A stretch of DNA of 64,000 nucleotides from Blepharisma stoltei (taxonomy: Eukaryota; Ciliophora; Heterotrichea; Heterotrichida; Blepharismidae), in assembly GCA_914767885.1 (NCBI GenBank), contig CAJZBQ010000021.1, forward strand, positions 806,001-870,000, written 5' to 3'. Below, one piece after another: positions 20,925-31,373 of this stretch (positions are counted from its first letter, which is position 1; each line of letters opens with the position of its first letter). Under the pieces are notes generated by a model. That model was not told the DNA's origin. It searched no databases and worked only from the letters and a program-made list of their open reading frames with translations. Position numbers and translations under genes: made by a program.

Positions 20925-22574
20925 ATGGAGGTGAATTTCTTTTACTCATCATTGCAAAGGCAGCTTGAAGAAGTTGATAGACTGATGGGGTTAGAAGCAG
21001 ACTCCTCCAAACCATACGAACACAAATATAAAGCACGAGAAATCCTTAATTCCCTTCTAAATGAAGAACGAGTCAAAGAAAATGACGAAAGTGCAAGGGC
21101 TGCTCAAGCAATCATCGAATACCTCCTTGGTGTGAATCATTTTGAGACAGAAGAGATTACTGAGAGCAACAAGCACTACAAAAAGTCGCTGAAACGGTTG
21201 CTTTCCCTCCACAAGCGAGACCAAGGAAGGTACATAAACACATTTCAAGACGTGCTGAATGCTTTAGGAATTTTGGCATGCAATCGTGGAGAAAGTCAGC
21301 TAGGACTTGAATACTTTTTCCAAGCTCAAGCGCTGTACCAGGGAATCCAGACTCTGAAAAGAACTTCTTTTTCTCATAATTTCAAAGACTTTCTCACTGG
21401 GGTCGAGAATTTTCGATTTATCATCGATGGTGGGGTCAACCATAAAAAGGCGGAGCAGAATTACACTCTAACATTGTTTTATATGGCCCAAGCTTATTCA
21501 AAATTAGGAGAAAAAGAAAAATCAGCAAAGTTTTGTGCAGAAACTATGGAAAGACAGATAAGAAGCGATGATTATGATATCAAAGATTGGGCAGTAAATG
21601 CTATTAATATGGCTGAATATTACAATGAATGCGGAAATCTCAATCAAGCGTTATATACTTTGCAGTGTGGAATGGCTATCATTAAGACACCAAAAAAGAA
21701 ACTAGAGAGCTCCCTTCACATGCAAATTGGAAGATGCTATATTTCGTTTCTTGATTTAGGGGTGAAACTGCATCAAGAAAAGGCTCCAATTCCTGAGTCA
21801 GTTTACCAGCAATGCATGATTTTTGAGCCTCTTAATATTCCTTTCCCAAGAATCGAGCCTCCACTTAACATTGATAGTGCGAAAGAACTTTTTAAGCTAG
21901 CGAACACAAGTTTTAAGCATGCACTCGACTATTTTGTGATAGATGGTTATGTCACGGAGCACATTGAAATGAAAAGAGACATTAGCTCACTCTATAGGCT
22001 TCTTTCCTACTTCGAAATGGATGAAAACAGGATTATTGCAATGGCTCAGAGAAGACTAGAATTGCTAGAAGGCTACACAAGAGACATCAACAAGCAAGCA
22101 TATTCTCAGCTATGGCAAAGACTGATGAACGAAGTAGCCTCAGTTTATCTAGACTTATATGAGGTCAAGCAAGGAATGATCAAAGGAAAAAAGAAAAAAA
22201 GAGAAGATCTATACACAAAAGTTAACATTCATGCACTATCATCGATTGAAAAACAAATGGAATTGCTTGAGTTTATCCAGAAATTTGAGCTTAACGAAGA
22301 TTCAGCTAAAGACGTCATCCAATCCTCGCTAAACCTGATGTTTGGCATTGCGAGGATTTACTCAAAGATGGACCACCCTGACATCTCGATAAAAGTTGAC
22401 TATATGGAAAAAGGATTTAGATGGTACGAAAAACTTCAAGCCTATTTGAGAGAAATACAAAAGGGCCCACATGCTTCAAAAGTCCCTGATTTAGTTGACC
22501 AAATGAAGGTGTGTGAAGAAATGTGCGAGCTTCTTCCCAGAAGAATTTCCCAGGTGAACGCAGAAAGAGAGTAA
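20925..22574 (+). CDS. KIFBP: KIF-binding protein (KIFBP/KBP)
   Basis: 549 residues, uninterrupted, no Trp-TGA needed. The whole length follows the KIFBP plan: helical TPR-like repeats (ESQLGLEYFFQAQALYQGIQ; TLFYMAQAYSKLGEKEKSAK; NEVASVYLDLYEVKQGM) and the conserved 'SSLYRLLSYFEMDENR...RRLELLEGY..DINKQAYSQL' block in the second half. In animals the protein binds motor domains of some kinesins and blocks microtubule attachment, affecting microtubule-based transport. Length is a little under the ~620 of animals. It is tail-to-tail with the PKA regulatory subunit, 16 bp apart. The start at 20925 is the first ATG of the frame. Confidence 0.88.
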   Translation: MEVNFFYSSLQRQLEEVDRLMGLEADSSKPYEHKYKAREILNSLLNEERVKENDESARAAQAIIEYLLGVNHFETEEITESNKHYKKSLKRLLSLHKRDQGRYINTFQDVLNALGILACNRGESQLGLEYFFQAQALYQGIQTLKRTSFSHNFKDFLTGVENFRFIIDGGVNHKKAEQNYTLTLFYMAQAYSKLGEKEKSAKFCAETMERQIRSDDYDIKDWAVNAINMAEYYNECGNLNQALYTLQCGMAIIKTPKKKLESSLHMQIGRCYISFLDLGVKLHQEKAPIPESVYQQCMIFEPLNIPFPRIEPPLNIDSAKELFKLANTSFKHALDYFVIDGYVTEHIEMKRDISSLYRLLSYFEMDENRIIAMAQRRLELLEGYTRDINKQAYSQLWQRLMNEVASVYLDLYEVKQGMIKGKKKKREDLYTKVNIHALSSIEKQMELLEFIQKFELNEDSAKDVIQSSLNLMFGIARIYSKMDHPDISIKVDYMEKGFRWYEKLQAYLREIQKGPHASKVPDLVDQMKVCEEMCELLPRRISQVNAERE

Positions 22575-22590
22575 CTAATTTTATTAGTGA

Positions 22591-23763
22591 TTATATATTA
22601 AGAATTCCTTCATATTTTCTTGCGTTTCTTCTCAGAATTTCTTCAAGAGGCCCCAACATTCTCTTGAACGCTCTTCTGTCTAATGCTACACAAGAGAGCT
22701 TGCTAGTCGCAATAATATTAGCAGCACGCGGCTCACCTCTAAGCAGGGAAAGTTCACCAAAATAGTCCCCAGCTTTATACTGTTTTACTTCAACTGGAGG
22801 TAAGCCAGGTGTAAAGGTTTTGGTGGCCAATGCAGTTCCTTCTTCAATCATATAGAACACATCGCCCCATTCGCCTTCTCTGATCACATATTCTCCTTCT
22901 CTAAACTGGGCTGGCTTCAACGCATCTGCTATGTGGGACCTTTCATAAGGGTCCATGTTTTCAAGCAGCTCTACCCCTGTCAAAAAAGACTCATAACGTT
23001 CTCGCTTTCTTGCCGCAGAGTCCTTCACAATGTGATTAAAGCAAGCTCTATCTAGCACCCAGCATGTGCACTCGGTCACAGCTTTTATTGATGCCGCTCT
23101 TGGGACATTGTATAATAAAGCAAGCTCCCCAAATGCTTCGCCAGAGTGGTAAAATTTCAAAAATTTTTCAGGCTCCCCAGCAGTGAAGATTTTTGAGCAT
23201 TCTAGCTTCCCAGTGTCAACTACAAATAGCTCGTCACCGTCTTCTCCTTGCCTTATGACTTGATCGCCAGGCCTGAATTTCTTCTCTTCCATAGCATTGA
23301 TGACAATTTCTCTTTCATTGTCGTCTAAAGCTGCAAACATAAAGGCCTTATTGAGCCTTTCAGAAATTCGTTCTTTTTGCTGCGAATTTTTAGGTATCAC
23401 TCGAGGCTGAAAATCAGATTTTTTGTTTCATAGTCCAAAAGCTTCAGCGCTCACTGAGTTTCTGGCCTTCTTAGGCTTTTCAAGAGTGGGAGAAGGGAGC
23501 TCGTCTATATAATCGTCTTCACTTCCTTCACTACTTGTGTCAGTTTCTTGACCGTTGCGCAGCTTATCGACTTCAACTCTTAACTGTGCAAGTTCTTCTT
23601 TTTCAGCTTCAGAAAGGCAATTTCCCGATTTTTTGTTCAGCCAGTCAAGTATAAATGGTTCAGGGGGAGTTGGCTTGTCTATTAGAATGCAAGCTACCAA
23701 GTCTTCAAGCAAGTAATGCAGTTTGCTCTTGATATAGTCTTTGTGCTTCCCCTTGTCGCTCAT
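22591..23763 (-). CDS. cAMP-dependent protein kinase regulatory subunit
   Basis: 390 residues; TGA 23428-23430 is Trp. The N-terminal helix pair (YIKSKLHYLLEDLVACILID) matches a RIIa-type dimerisation/docking domain. The inhibitor segment KKARNSVSAEAF follows near residue 100; compared with the RRxS/A-hydrophobic consensus it keeps Arg at -2 but has Ala at -3. Two tandem cyclic-nucleotide domains follow with phosphate-binding cassettes FGELALLYNVPRAAS and FGELSLLRGEPRAAN, each with the Glu and Arg that hold cAMP. It keeps PKA catalytic subunits inactive until cAMP binds. The D/D domain suggests anchoring, often to cilia. Length normal. Confidence 0.93.
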
Positions 23764-24294
23764 ATTAATTAAACTGACTTAAACCATAAACACTCACGAA
23801 AGAAATTGCGATCTAGATTCAAAATTTATAATTAAGCAATCATTCATATGCAAGCAAATAAATTGTTGATCAGAATCGGTTCAAACTCTGGCGCATTATA
23901 TTAAAAGAAGCTGAGAATCTTAATTAAATAAGCTCATTAATTCTAGAAATCAGATATAAATTGCTCTTAAAATCATCATTAAATTTGTCAGATTTATGCA
24001 TCATAATTCCAAATTATTTTAAATTTAAATAAAGGATAGTGTTGGATTACTTCTCAACCTTATATTAGCAAACAATGCTAAGATATAACCCAGAAACACA
24101 CTTAAGCTAAGCAATCCAACCAAATGCACTGACGGATAAGAAATGCAAAGAACTCCATGAAAGATGAATATCTGCTTATAGGATTCTCACATTGGATTAT
24201 GATCATTAATTTCCTCAGCAAAATATCTGAAGCCAATTTTAACCCAAAATTCTCGGTAGCTGCTCAGCAAATAATTCTGATCATTTATATTGAA
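23764..24294. other. Intergenic region between divergent genes
   Basis: 531 bp upstream of both the PKA subunit and YVH1. AT-rich. The YVH1 frame is open leftwards to 24157 but those residues are not conserved. Nothing else seen. Confidence 0.5.
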
Positions 24295-27200
24295 ATGAAA
24301 GCATCTAGTTATAACGAAATTCTTCCGGGGATTTATTTAGGAGACTATAAAGCTGCAAAGCACTTAGAAACTTTAGAAGGCTTAGGCATTACACATATTG
24401 TGATTGCAGCATCTGATTTGGACCCTTGGTATCAAAATATCATCAATTATAAACAATTCCCACAGATGGATTCTGGAGAAGCTTTAACTGGCATTTTCAG
24501 GCAGTCAAATCAATTTATAAAAGAAGCTGTCCAAAGCAACGGAAAAGTTCTTATACACTGGTAGTTTATATATAGCCAGATGGGTGTATACATCTTTTTA
24601 TTAAATAGTGCGATAAGACGCACTTTTTGAGCGGACCAATACGTTTCTGGCCAGAGAAATTTCAGTTTTTACTTTTTTAGAGAAAAAACAGAAATATAAA
24701 TGATAGGATGATTGCTGCTGCTAAGATAAAATTGCTAAAACATGTTGACGTTAAATACGTTTAAGAAGCATTAAAAATAGCTTATTAGTGCTAGAGAAAA
24801 TTCAGGCAGAAAATATCCAATGTGCTAAAAAAGGGCATAAAGGCTGCCCTTGTCATAGGATCCCACTGCCTGGAATAAAAACACCAGATTTTTAAAAATA
24901 CCTGGGAAGTGGTAGAACTTGAATTTCTCACAGACATTTTTTATGTCAAATTTTTTGGCTCGTCAAAATCGATTTGGCGAGCTGATTCTGGCCAGTAAGC
25001 AAAATAAAAAAGATGCATGATAATGGACAATTCTAACATCATTTTGATTTATAATAATCTTACTAGAAATGGAAAGTGATGACATCATTTATGTTTTCAA
25101 TCGGCGCTGATCACTCCTGACTACCAACACGACTACAGCATTCATCACATGCAAATTTTTCCTTTAAACTTAATTTCAAATGGATCTTTAGGTCTTTACT
25201 CAAAAAAAATCAATTGGCACAGAAGTCATAAATAATTAGTAGTTAAGTGTCTTTAGCAGATAAAACATCTGCAGCATAGAACTTCAATAACTTTTTTTAT
25301 ATGTACAATCTCAGTGAGATATTTGAGAAGTAAGTGCATGTTATTGAGCCAAATCTAATTGGATAGCACTTCAGTTGCGGGAGTTAATTTTGATCACCTA
25401 CAAGAATAATTTTTTTGGGTTGAAAATAAAGGGCATTAAACTTGATAAAGCTGTGCACTGGCAAGCTTCATTAACAATACCAATTTTAATTTCTCCAATT
25501 GACCTCAACATAGTTTATGATCCACATCTTTTGCATAATGATTCACCTTTAGCCTGAAGGGTCTTTCTTTGAGTGTAAGAATCTTTAGATCATTTTTTCC
25601 AATCATTCTTTTAAAAAACTGTTTGGTATCTGAATTTTTTCATTTTTTTGGTTTTGCCTGATGAATCTGATCCAGGAAACTTTTCAACTGAGCTGACTCC
25701 TTCTTTAAATAGCACACAATATTCTAAGAACCATGGAGGAAAGTATTTGTTGTATCAATCATGAATGTAATGCTTATAAATTTTATTGAACCCGTTAATA
25801 ATTATTCAACAATTCTGCTTGTCTTCACAAGGTCTCATCGTCATATTTCTAAATTTAGCGAAATCAGAGTTGCAAGAGCATATGTAATTTTTATTATCTC
25901 CAATAAAAACAAAGCAAATTTCAATAATAACTTTGTTTTTCATTCTTCCAAAGGCAAGCAAAAGTTTTATGCACTTTAGTGTCTAATGACAATCCTTTTT
26001 TTCTAATTCATTTATTGGTGAACATATGCAAAAGCGGCCGACCCCTTGCATGCAAATTATTTTGACTTATGGAGATGGCTTAAGCTCTAGAATATCTCTC
26101 CAAGATTGAACTTATAATTAAAGATTGGACAACCTTGTCAAAATTGTCAAAATAGTTGAAGTGGCATTAGCATCTAAAAATCAGATAACATAGAATTCAA
26201 GATCTTTTTGTTATAAGTTCAATTGCAGAGAGATATTCTTGACTTTAAACAATCTCCATAAGCAAAATTAATTAGCATGCAAGGGGTCGACCGCTTTTGC
26301 ATAATTCATAGAAATAGAGATCAAAAGAAATTAATAAAGCCGATAAGAGAAATTGCTATTAGCAGCTAAAGCGCCAGAAATGCAGATGAATAAATTTTTT
26401 GACACAAAAAAACGCTTATCAGTCGCTTTTATCGTTACCAAATTCGCATGAGCTTTCACAGTAATTAGGAAATTTCATTTTCTGAAAAATCACAATTTTT
26501 CCATTATCTTCTCTTTGTTTTTTTTTGGCATGGCTTGGAAAATTCATTATGAAAATTTTGCAAATAGGTACTGCTGAAAGATTCTCTTCTTAGGAAATAA
26601 AAATGACTCTAGTTGTACAATTCTTGCATAATTTATTGAATCTGAAGGAATTATTGCTTGAATTTCTTAAACGCTTGTTTGAAATACTCGTATAGATCGT
26701 TGATTTAAGTTCTCCTGCGATTCTAGCTCTCAAATTTGATGATAGGTATTGTAAGCGGGTAAAGATAAGTTTAAAGGAAAAATTTGCATGTGATGAATGC
26801 TGTAGTCGTGTTGGTAGTCAGGAGTGATCAGCGCCGATTGAAAAACATAAATGATGTCATCACTTTCCATTTCTAATAAGATTATTATAAATCAAAATGA
26901 TATTAGAATTGTCCATTATCATGCATCTTTTTTATTTTGCTTACTGGCCAGAATCGGCTCGCCAAATCGATTTTGACGAGCCAAAAAATTTGACATAAAA
27001 AATGTCTGTGAGAAATTCAAGTTCTACCACTTCCCAGGTATTTTTAAAATCTGGGTGTTTTTATTCCAGGCAGTGGGATCCTATGACAAGGGCAGCCTTT
27101 ATGCCCTTTTTTAGCACATTTGGATATTTTCTGCCTGAATTTTCTCTAGCACTAATAAGCTATTTTTAATGCTTCTTAAACGTATTTAACGTCAACATGT

Positions 27201-27799
27201 TTTAGCAATTTTATCTTAGCAGCAGCAATCATCCTATCATTTATATTTCTGTTTTTTCTCTAAAAAAGTAAAAACTGAAATTTCTCTGGCCAGAAACGTA
27301 TTGGTCCGCTCAAAAAAGTGCGTCTTATCGCACTATTTATTTAAAAAAAAGATGTATAGCACGAAGCGCAACTCTAATGATTGCATATGTAATGCAAGAA
27401 ATGAGCTTAGATATGAACAGAGCAATTGAGTTTGTTGGAAGAATTCGACGCTGCATTAATCCGAATCCATTTCATATATTTCAATTGAGAAAATTTGAGA
27501 ATGAACTTGTAAGACCTAATTAGTTTGGCACACTAATGCCTTATTTTTGTAAATTTTGCTGTATCGAGCTGTTTTCTTGTGACGATATACTGCATCCAGA
27601 ATGCAACAACCAAGAAAATCAAACTATTGTTATCAAGCAAAAGGAATGAATGCCTGATGATTTCAGTGAAGCTACTGAAATTAGTTGTCCTGATTGTGGC
27701 ACAGATGTTGGCGAACCTTTGACTTCTGGGTACAATTGCAGCTGTGGGCAGTATTTTGATACTGCGGCTGCAATTAATAAAGAATTATTAACAAATTAA
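24295..27799 (+). CDS. YVH1: YVH1/DUSP12-type dual-specificity phosphatase, split in its active site by a 2.77-kb element
   Basis: 234 residues after removing the element 24589-27358 and two 15-nt introns. The phosphatase half starts MKASSYNEILPGIYLGDYKA and holds the P-loop HCQMGVARSAT (Cys nucleophile, Arg six residues later). The loop is broken by the first intron after the first two bases of the Cys codon and by the element four residues later. The C-terminal half (YFCKFCCIELFSC; SCPDCGTDVG; YNCSCGQYFD) has paired cysteines as in the zinc-binding domain unique to YVH1/DUSP12, which in yeast releases Mrt4 during 60S ribosome maturation. I chose ATG 24295 because it lies just before the conserved domain. 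Without excision the protein stops inside the catalytic site. Confidence 0.92.
24561..24575 (+). other. 15-nt intron (YVH1, in Cys codon of active site)
   Basis: GTAGTTTATATATAG. Splits the TGC codon of the catalytic cysteine: CAC TG | C CAG ATG GGT. Confidence 0.88.
24589..27358. mobile_element. IES in YVH1: long-TIR element, 2770 bp, TA repeat
   Basis: Begins TATACATCTTTTT and ends AAAAAGATGTATA, with TA doubled at both borders. The terminal inverted repeats run about 590 bp (24589 to about 25175 and about 26768 to 27358) and are almost identical. Excision keeping one TA gives ATG GGT GTA GCA CGA AGC, the exact missing part of the phosphatase loop. The 1.6-kb interior has only short broken frames, and I found no recognisable transposase, so it is probably non-autonomous or decayed. 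It contains a second, nested palindromic element. Confidence 0.92.
26025..26303. mobile_element. Nested palindromic MITE inside the YVH1 element
   Basis: 279 bp bounded by TATGCAAAAGCGG and CCGCTTTTGCATA. Inverted arms of about 100 bp include GACCCCTTGCATGC and AGAGATATTCTTGA-type segments. No coding capacity. The borders fit a TA target. It lies in the non-repeated centre of the host element, so it is the later arrival. Confidence 0.75.
27509..27523 (+). other. 15-nt intron (YVH1)
   Basis: GTAAGACCTAATTAG. It hides an in-frame TAG and joins the phosphatase domain (FENEL) to the zinc-binding domain (FGTLMPYFCKFC). Confidence 0.88.
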
Positions 27800-27960
27800 A
27801 TAGGCAAGTTAGTTTCTACACGATCAAAAATAAATAACTATGACGATTTAATTATTTTATAGATCTTGCTTGCATTTTCGAGCGTATGATATTTTTAAAT
27901 CAAAGATTGTGATATTCTATATTAGCTTTTTTATTGCAATTCAGTTTGCAAATTTAATAA

Positions 27961-30900
27961 ATGGATACATCTAGTCGATCAATTTCCTCAAGTTCTTCCA
28001 TAAAAAAATTCCAGCCTGTCTCATTTATCCCAGGCAAAGTGTTTCTAACAGAAGCTAAACAAGAAATAGCAATTCCTGTATTATTTACTTAGCAAGGACT
28101 CGATGAAAATCCTCTATATGAGCAAATGCTGGTAAAGCAAATGCGCTCTGAAAAGATCATTACAAGGACAGGCCTTCACAAGCCAGATGAATCTAGTGAT
28201 AAAAAAGTGTGAAAAGAAAATTATTCAAAACAAAGTCTCGAATTAGAAAAAATAAAAGCATTTGAGCGTCAAAAGCAAATAAATGAGCGATATGACCAAG
28301 AAATGAGGAGACAAGAAGAGAATCGTGCTAAACAAGAAGCGTTTTATAAAAGAAAATATTTGCAATACTTGAAAAAAATCACGTTTGAACCAAATGACCC
28401 AAAATATCTAAAATCACCGTTTCAGCCTGGATTTTATTTTTATGAAGCATTATTAACAAATCCAAAGTACCCTTGCTCTTTGCTTCATATAAACATTCCT
28501 CATACTTTTTATATATCAGAATCCAGAACTTATTGGATCACAACCAATGAAGAAAGCGGCAGAGTTCAAAGTCTTCAAGATTATAATAAATTTGAAGTCC
28601 ACAATTCATTGCAAAGATATAAAGATGAGCAATTAGGAGTTATTGCAATTTTTAGGCACCCTGTTAGCGCAACTAATATGGAAGCAAACCCTCTAAACTC
28701 ATTAGAATTTTCTGACAAAATCCTAAAAGGCTCCTTGCCAAGTGGAACAATGGTTCAAAGATACATCAAAAGTCATAGTGATCGTCCATGCACAATAAGA
28801 CTCTTTTATAATAATAAAAACAAAGAAAACAGAGCTTCATATGCTTATTGTATAACTAGTAGCCAAAGAGCGATGGAAAAATTCTCTCAAACAAAAATAT
28901 GTGTTTGCAGTCAAATAGTTGATGGAATTGATATATACCAATTGCCCGAGAATGGCGCTATCTTGCGCCATCCTCGGGCAGTTCAAAAATGGCCCCACAC
29001 CGGGAATTGAACCCACGTGTGGGGCCATTTTTGGTGTGTGGTCAACATCGACTTACACGCACCAAAAATGACCCACACGTGGGTTCGATCCCGGTGTGGG
29101 GCATTTTTTTGAATTGCCCGAGGATGGCGCATGATAGCGCCATCCTCGGGCAATTCCTATATATCCGATGCATGGAGAAGCAATCTTAGGCTTGGAAAGT
29201 TATGCAAAAGAAATTGTTGAATTCTTGCAAAATGCTTACACTGTAAGAATAATTGATATTGTACTTGACTTTATCAAGGATAAGGATGGAAAATGTTGAT
29301 TTATTGGATGCAAAGGATTCAATTTAGACGAAAACGCGTTAAAATGCAGAGAAATAAGAATTGAAAACGAGAAAATTAAATCGCCAGCTGTAATTAGAGA
29401 CGAACTAGAAGAGATTCGAGAGCAAAGATTAAGTTCAATGCATTGCAAATTGTGCTTGTTGCCGTTTAAATTATTTGAGCTTGAGCATGTTCTTCCATAT
29501 AAAATGTTGTTGCTGTACAAGAGACATACACGAAAGTCTGGAAGGAAATCATTGCAGCTTTCACATATTCGTCCACTTGCAATTGACTTCCTAAGTCATT
29601 GAGTAAGAGTTTGCAATATCTGCCATATGCTTGTGCTTCAAGAGTATGAACTTATGGAAACCGAAATAAAATTAGCTAAAAAACTGAACATCTCTATAAA
29701 ACCAGAAGACTTAACAAGGAAGCCAACTTATAAGCATCCTCCATTTCTCCCATCTGTGGCTATGCAATGAAGAGTGCTTATATACTTAAAGAACATTGAT
29801 TACATAAACTTCAAAAGCTGAAGAGAGCACAATTTATATCTCAATTTCAATATTTTTGAAAAATCACATATTATAAAATTGCCTCAAAGTCCTTATAAAA
29901 ACAACAAAATTAGATTGAGAAGAACCAGATTATTTTATTTCTTTACCCAAGATGCAGCACATTGCAAGAATTTATGCAATTCTGAAATAATGAAACTTAC
30001 AATGATAGAAAATAAAACAAAAATTATTTCAGCTGGGGAATCCAACCCTTTTAAATTATTTTCATGCGAAATGGAGGATAAAGAATCAATTACTCAATTA
30101 TGGGAAGTCCCTTTATTTCTTAACCAAATCCATTTTATGAACCTAAAATTTGTAGTGGGGCTGGCAAAGGATCATTCTCTAAACCCTAGAAAGCTACCAG
30201 TAAATATAAATAAATACAAAACGATTTATATGCCTGATGATACTTACTTTAGTTGCGAGCCTTTGCCTATTGGGTGGATGGAGCTTTTTAATGAAAAATA
30301 CAAAGAAGATATAACAAGTCAACTGTTAAGTTCATCAGAAGAAATAGAAGATGTGTATTCGCCTGAGCTAAATGAAGATTTAATTTATAGCTCGCCTATG
30401 ATTTCCGGGAAAATTCTCCACGTTAATGTAGATTTAGATCCAAGAAAAAAGCCAAAAAATAACTTCAGCATTGAGAGCTTTGAAAGGAGAAATTTTAGTC
30501 CTTCAAAAAAGATTTTGAGTCCTTCAACCTCTAAAAGTCAAATAACTGATTTAACGAGCACAAGAATAAGATCAGCTAATTATTCCCCCATTTTATAGTG
30601 AGCAAGCTGTTTTACTTGCTTATGAAGTGGGCAAATTTGTTTTAAAGAAAATTTATATAAAAATATATAATAAACATTTTAAATATTTGAAAAGAAAGAT
30701 CTACTTTAATTGTGAAATTTATCTTAAGAAAGTAAGCTGTCAGAATTTTAATCATTGCTAAATCTCATTATAATAGTCATTAGTTATATATAAAATTATT
30801 TAATAGAAAAAATTTTTTATATAAAAAAGTTTTGCTCCTTCGTAAATTTTCCAGGAGTTTTGGTAGCTTTTTAAAATAGGGAGTAAGCATACAAAAGCAT

Positions 30901-31334
30901 CCTTAAACTCTGCATCCACAAGTTTAACTACCTCAGCAATGCTCTTGAAAAAACCTTCAAAATCACTAGTATCCCCAACTTATGTGCCAAACAGAACGTC
31001 CATAGTAAGCCCAGAATCAACTAATTGTGGGCACAGTAAAAATGCTTCTGTAGATGAAATATACAGTTGTAAGCAAGATGTAACAGATCCAAGTAGCCGA
31101 ATTGAAAACTTGCTAAATACAGTTTCAGTATATTTAACAAGAAGAGGGTACAATGATAAAAGCGAAGCGGCAACTTCTCCTCAGTGCTCACCAAAGCATG
31201 AAAAGGAGCAAAGTGAAGATAAATCTCAAAAGAAAATAATAAAGAGGAAGGTCTATAGAGATCAGTCTAATAACTCATATAACGGAAAAGTAACATCAAG
31301 ACTAAATAGATTGCTGGAAGTTTATTTAGCTTAA
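27961..31334 (+). CDS. Large unknown protein with cysteine-rich centre, interrupted by two IESs
   Basis: 941 residues after removing 28936-29161, 30580-30886 and a 15-nt intron at 28078-28092; the total is an exact multiple of three. The start is ATG 27961. Residues 85-125 are a charged helix (ERQKQINERYDQEMRRQEEN). Residues 330-400 contain an evenly conserved-looking block (HGEAILGLESYAKEIVEFLQ; IIDIVLDFIKDKDGKCWFIG). Near 430-490, MHCKLCLLP ... VRVCNICHMLV pairs four cysteines as a possible zinc site. The C-terminal 250 residues are Ser/Lys-rich and disordered. I do not recognise the family. Without excision of the second IES it would lose its last 117 residues (ending instead SANYSPIL). 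Confidence 0.78.
28078..28092 (+). other. 15-nt intron
   Basis: GTATTATTTACTTAG, contains an in-frame TAG. Joins QEIAIP to QGLDENPLY. Confidence 0.87.
28936..29161. mobile_element. 226-bp IES made of GC-rich hairpins with tRNA T-arm-like motifs, TA repeat
   Basis: Bounded by TA within ATATATA at both ends, with inverted ends ATTGCCCGAG / CTCGGGCAAT. Each end is itself a hairpin (GCCCGAGAATGGCGC...GCGCCATCCTCGGGC). The centre has two large inverted blocks, GGCCCCACACCGGG and CCCGGTGTGGGGC. The right block reads GGGTTCGATCCCGGTGTGG, and the reverse of the left reads GGGTTCAATTCCCGG: both match the tRNA B-box/T-arm pattern. Excision yields GAT ATA TAT CCG ATG (DIYPMHGE) in frame. Confidence 0.8.
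30580..30886 (+). mobile_element. IES: diverged MITE, TAA repeat
   Basis: TAA at 30577-30579; the excised block ends with TAA 30884-30886. It starts TTATTCCCCC, has a hairpin on GTGAGCAAGC / CTTGCTTAT, the family core near 30757-30800 and ends ATAGGGAG. Removal gives GCT AAG CAT ACA (SAKHTKAS...), fusing two frames into one 941-residue protein. Confidence 0.85.
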
Positions 31335-31373
31335 TAAATTGCTATATTTTAATAAAAAGTTTTGTATGATAAA

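Noticed and set aside
25375..25979. Two short open frames in the YVH1 element as a transposase
   Set aside because: Too short, no DDE/DDD or DNA-binding motif recognisable; stops in all frames between them.
28980..29110. A genuine tRNA gene
   Set aside because: Only T-arm and acceptor-like parts are present; no D-arm or anticodon arm can be folded, and the blocks are mirror images.
29236..29520. Minus-strand frame overlapping the 941-residue gene
   Set aside because: Shadow of the plus-strand coding sequence, which is supported by continuity over both IESs.
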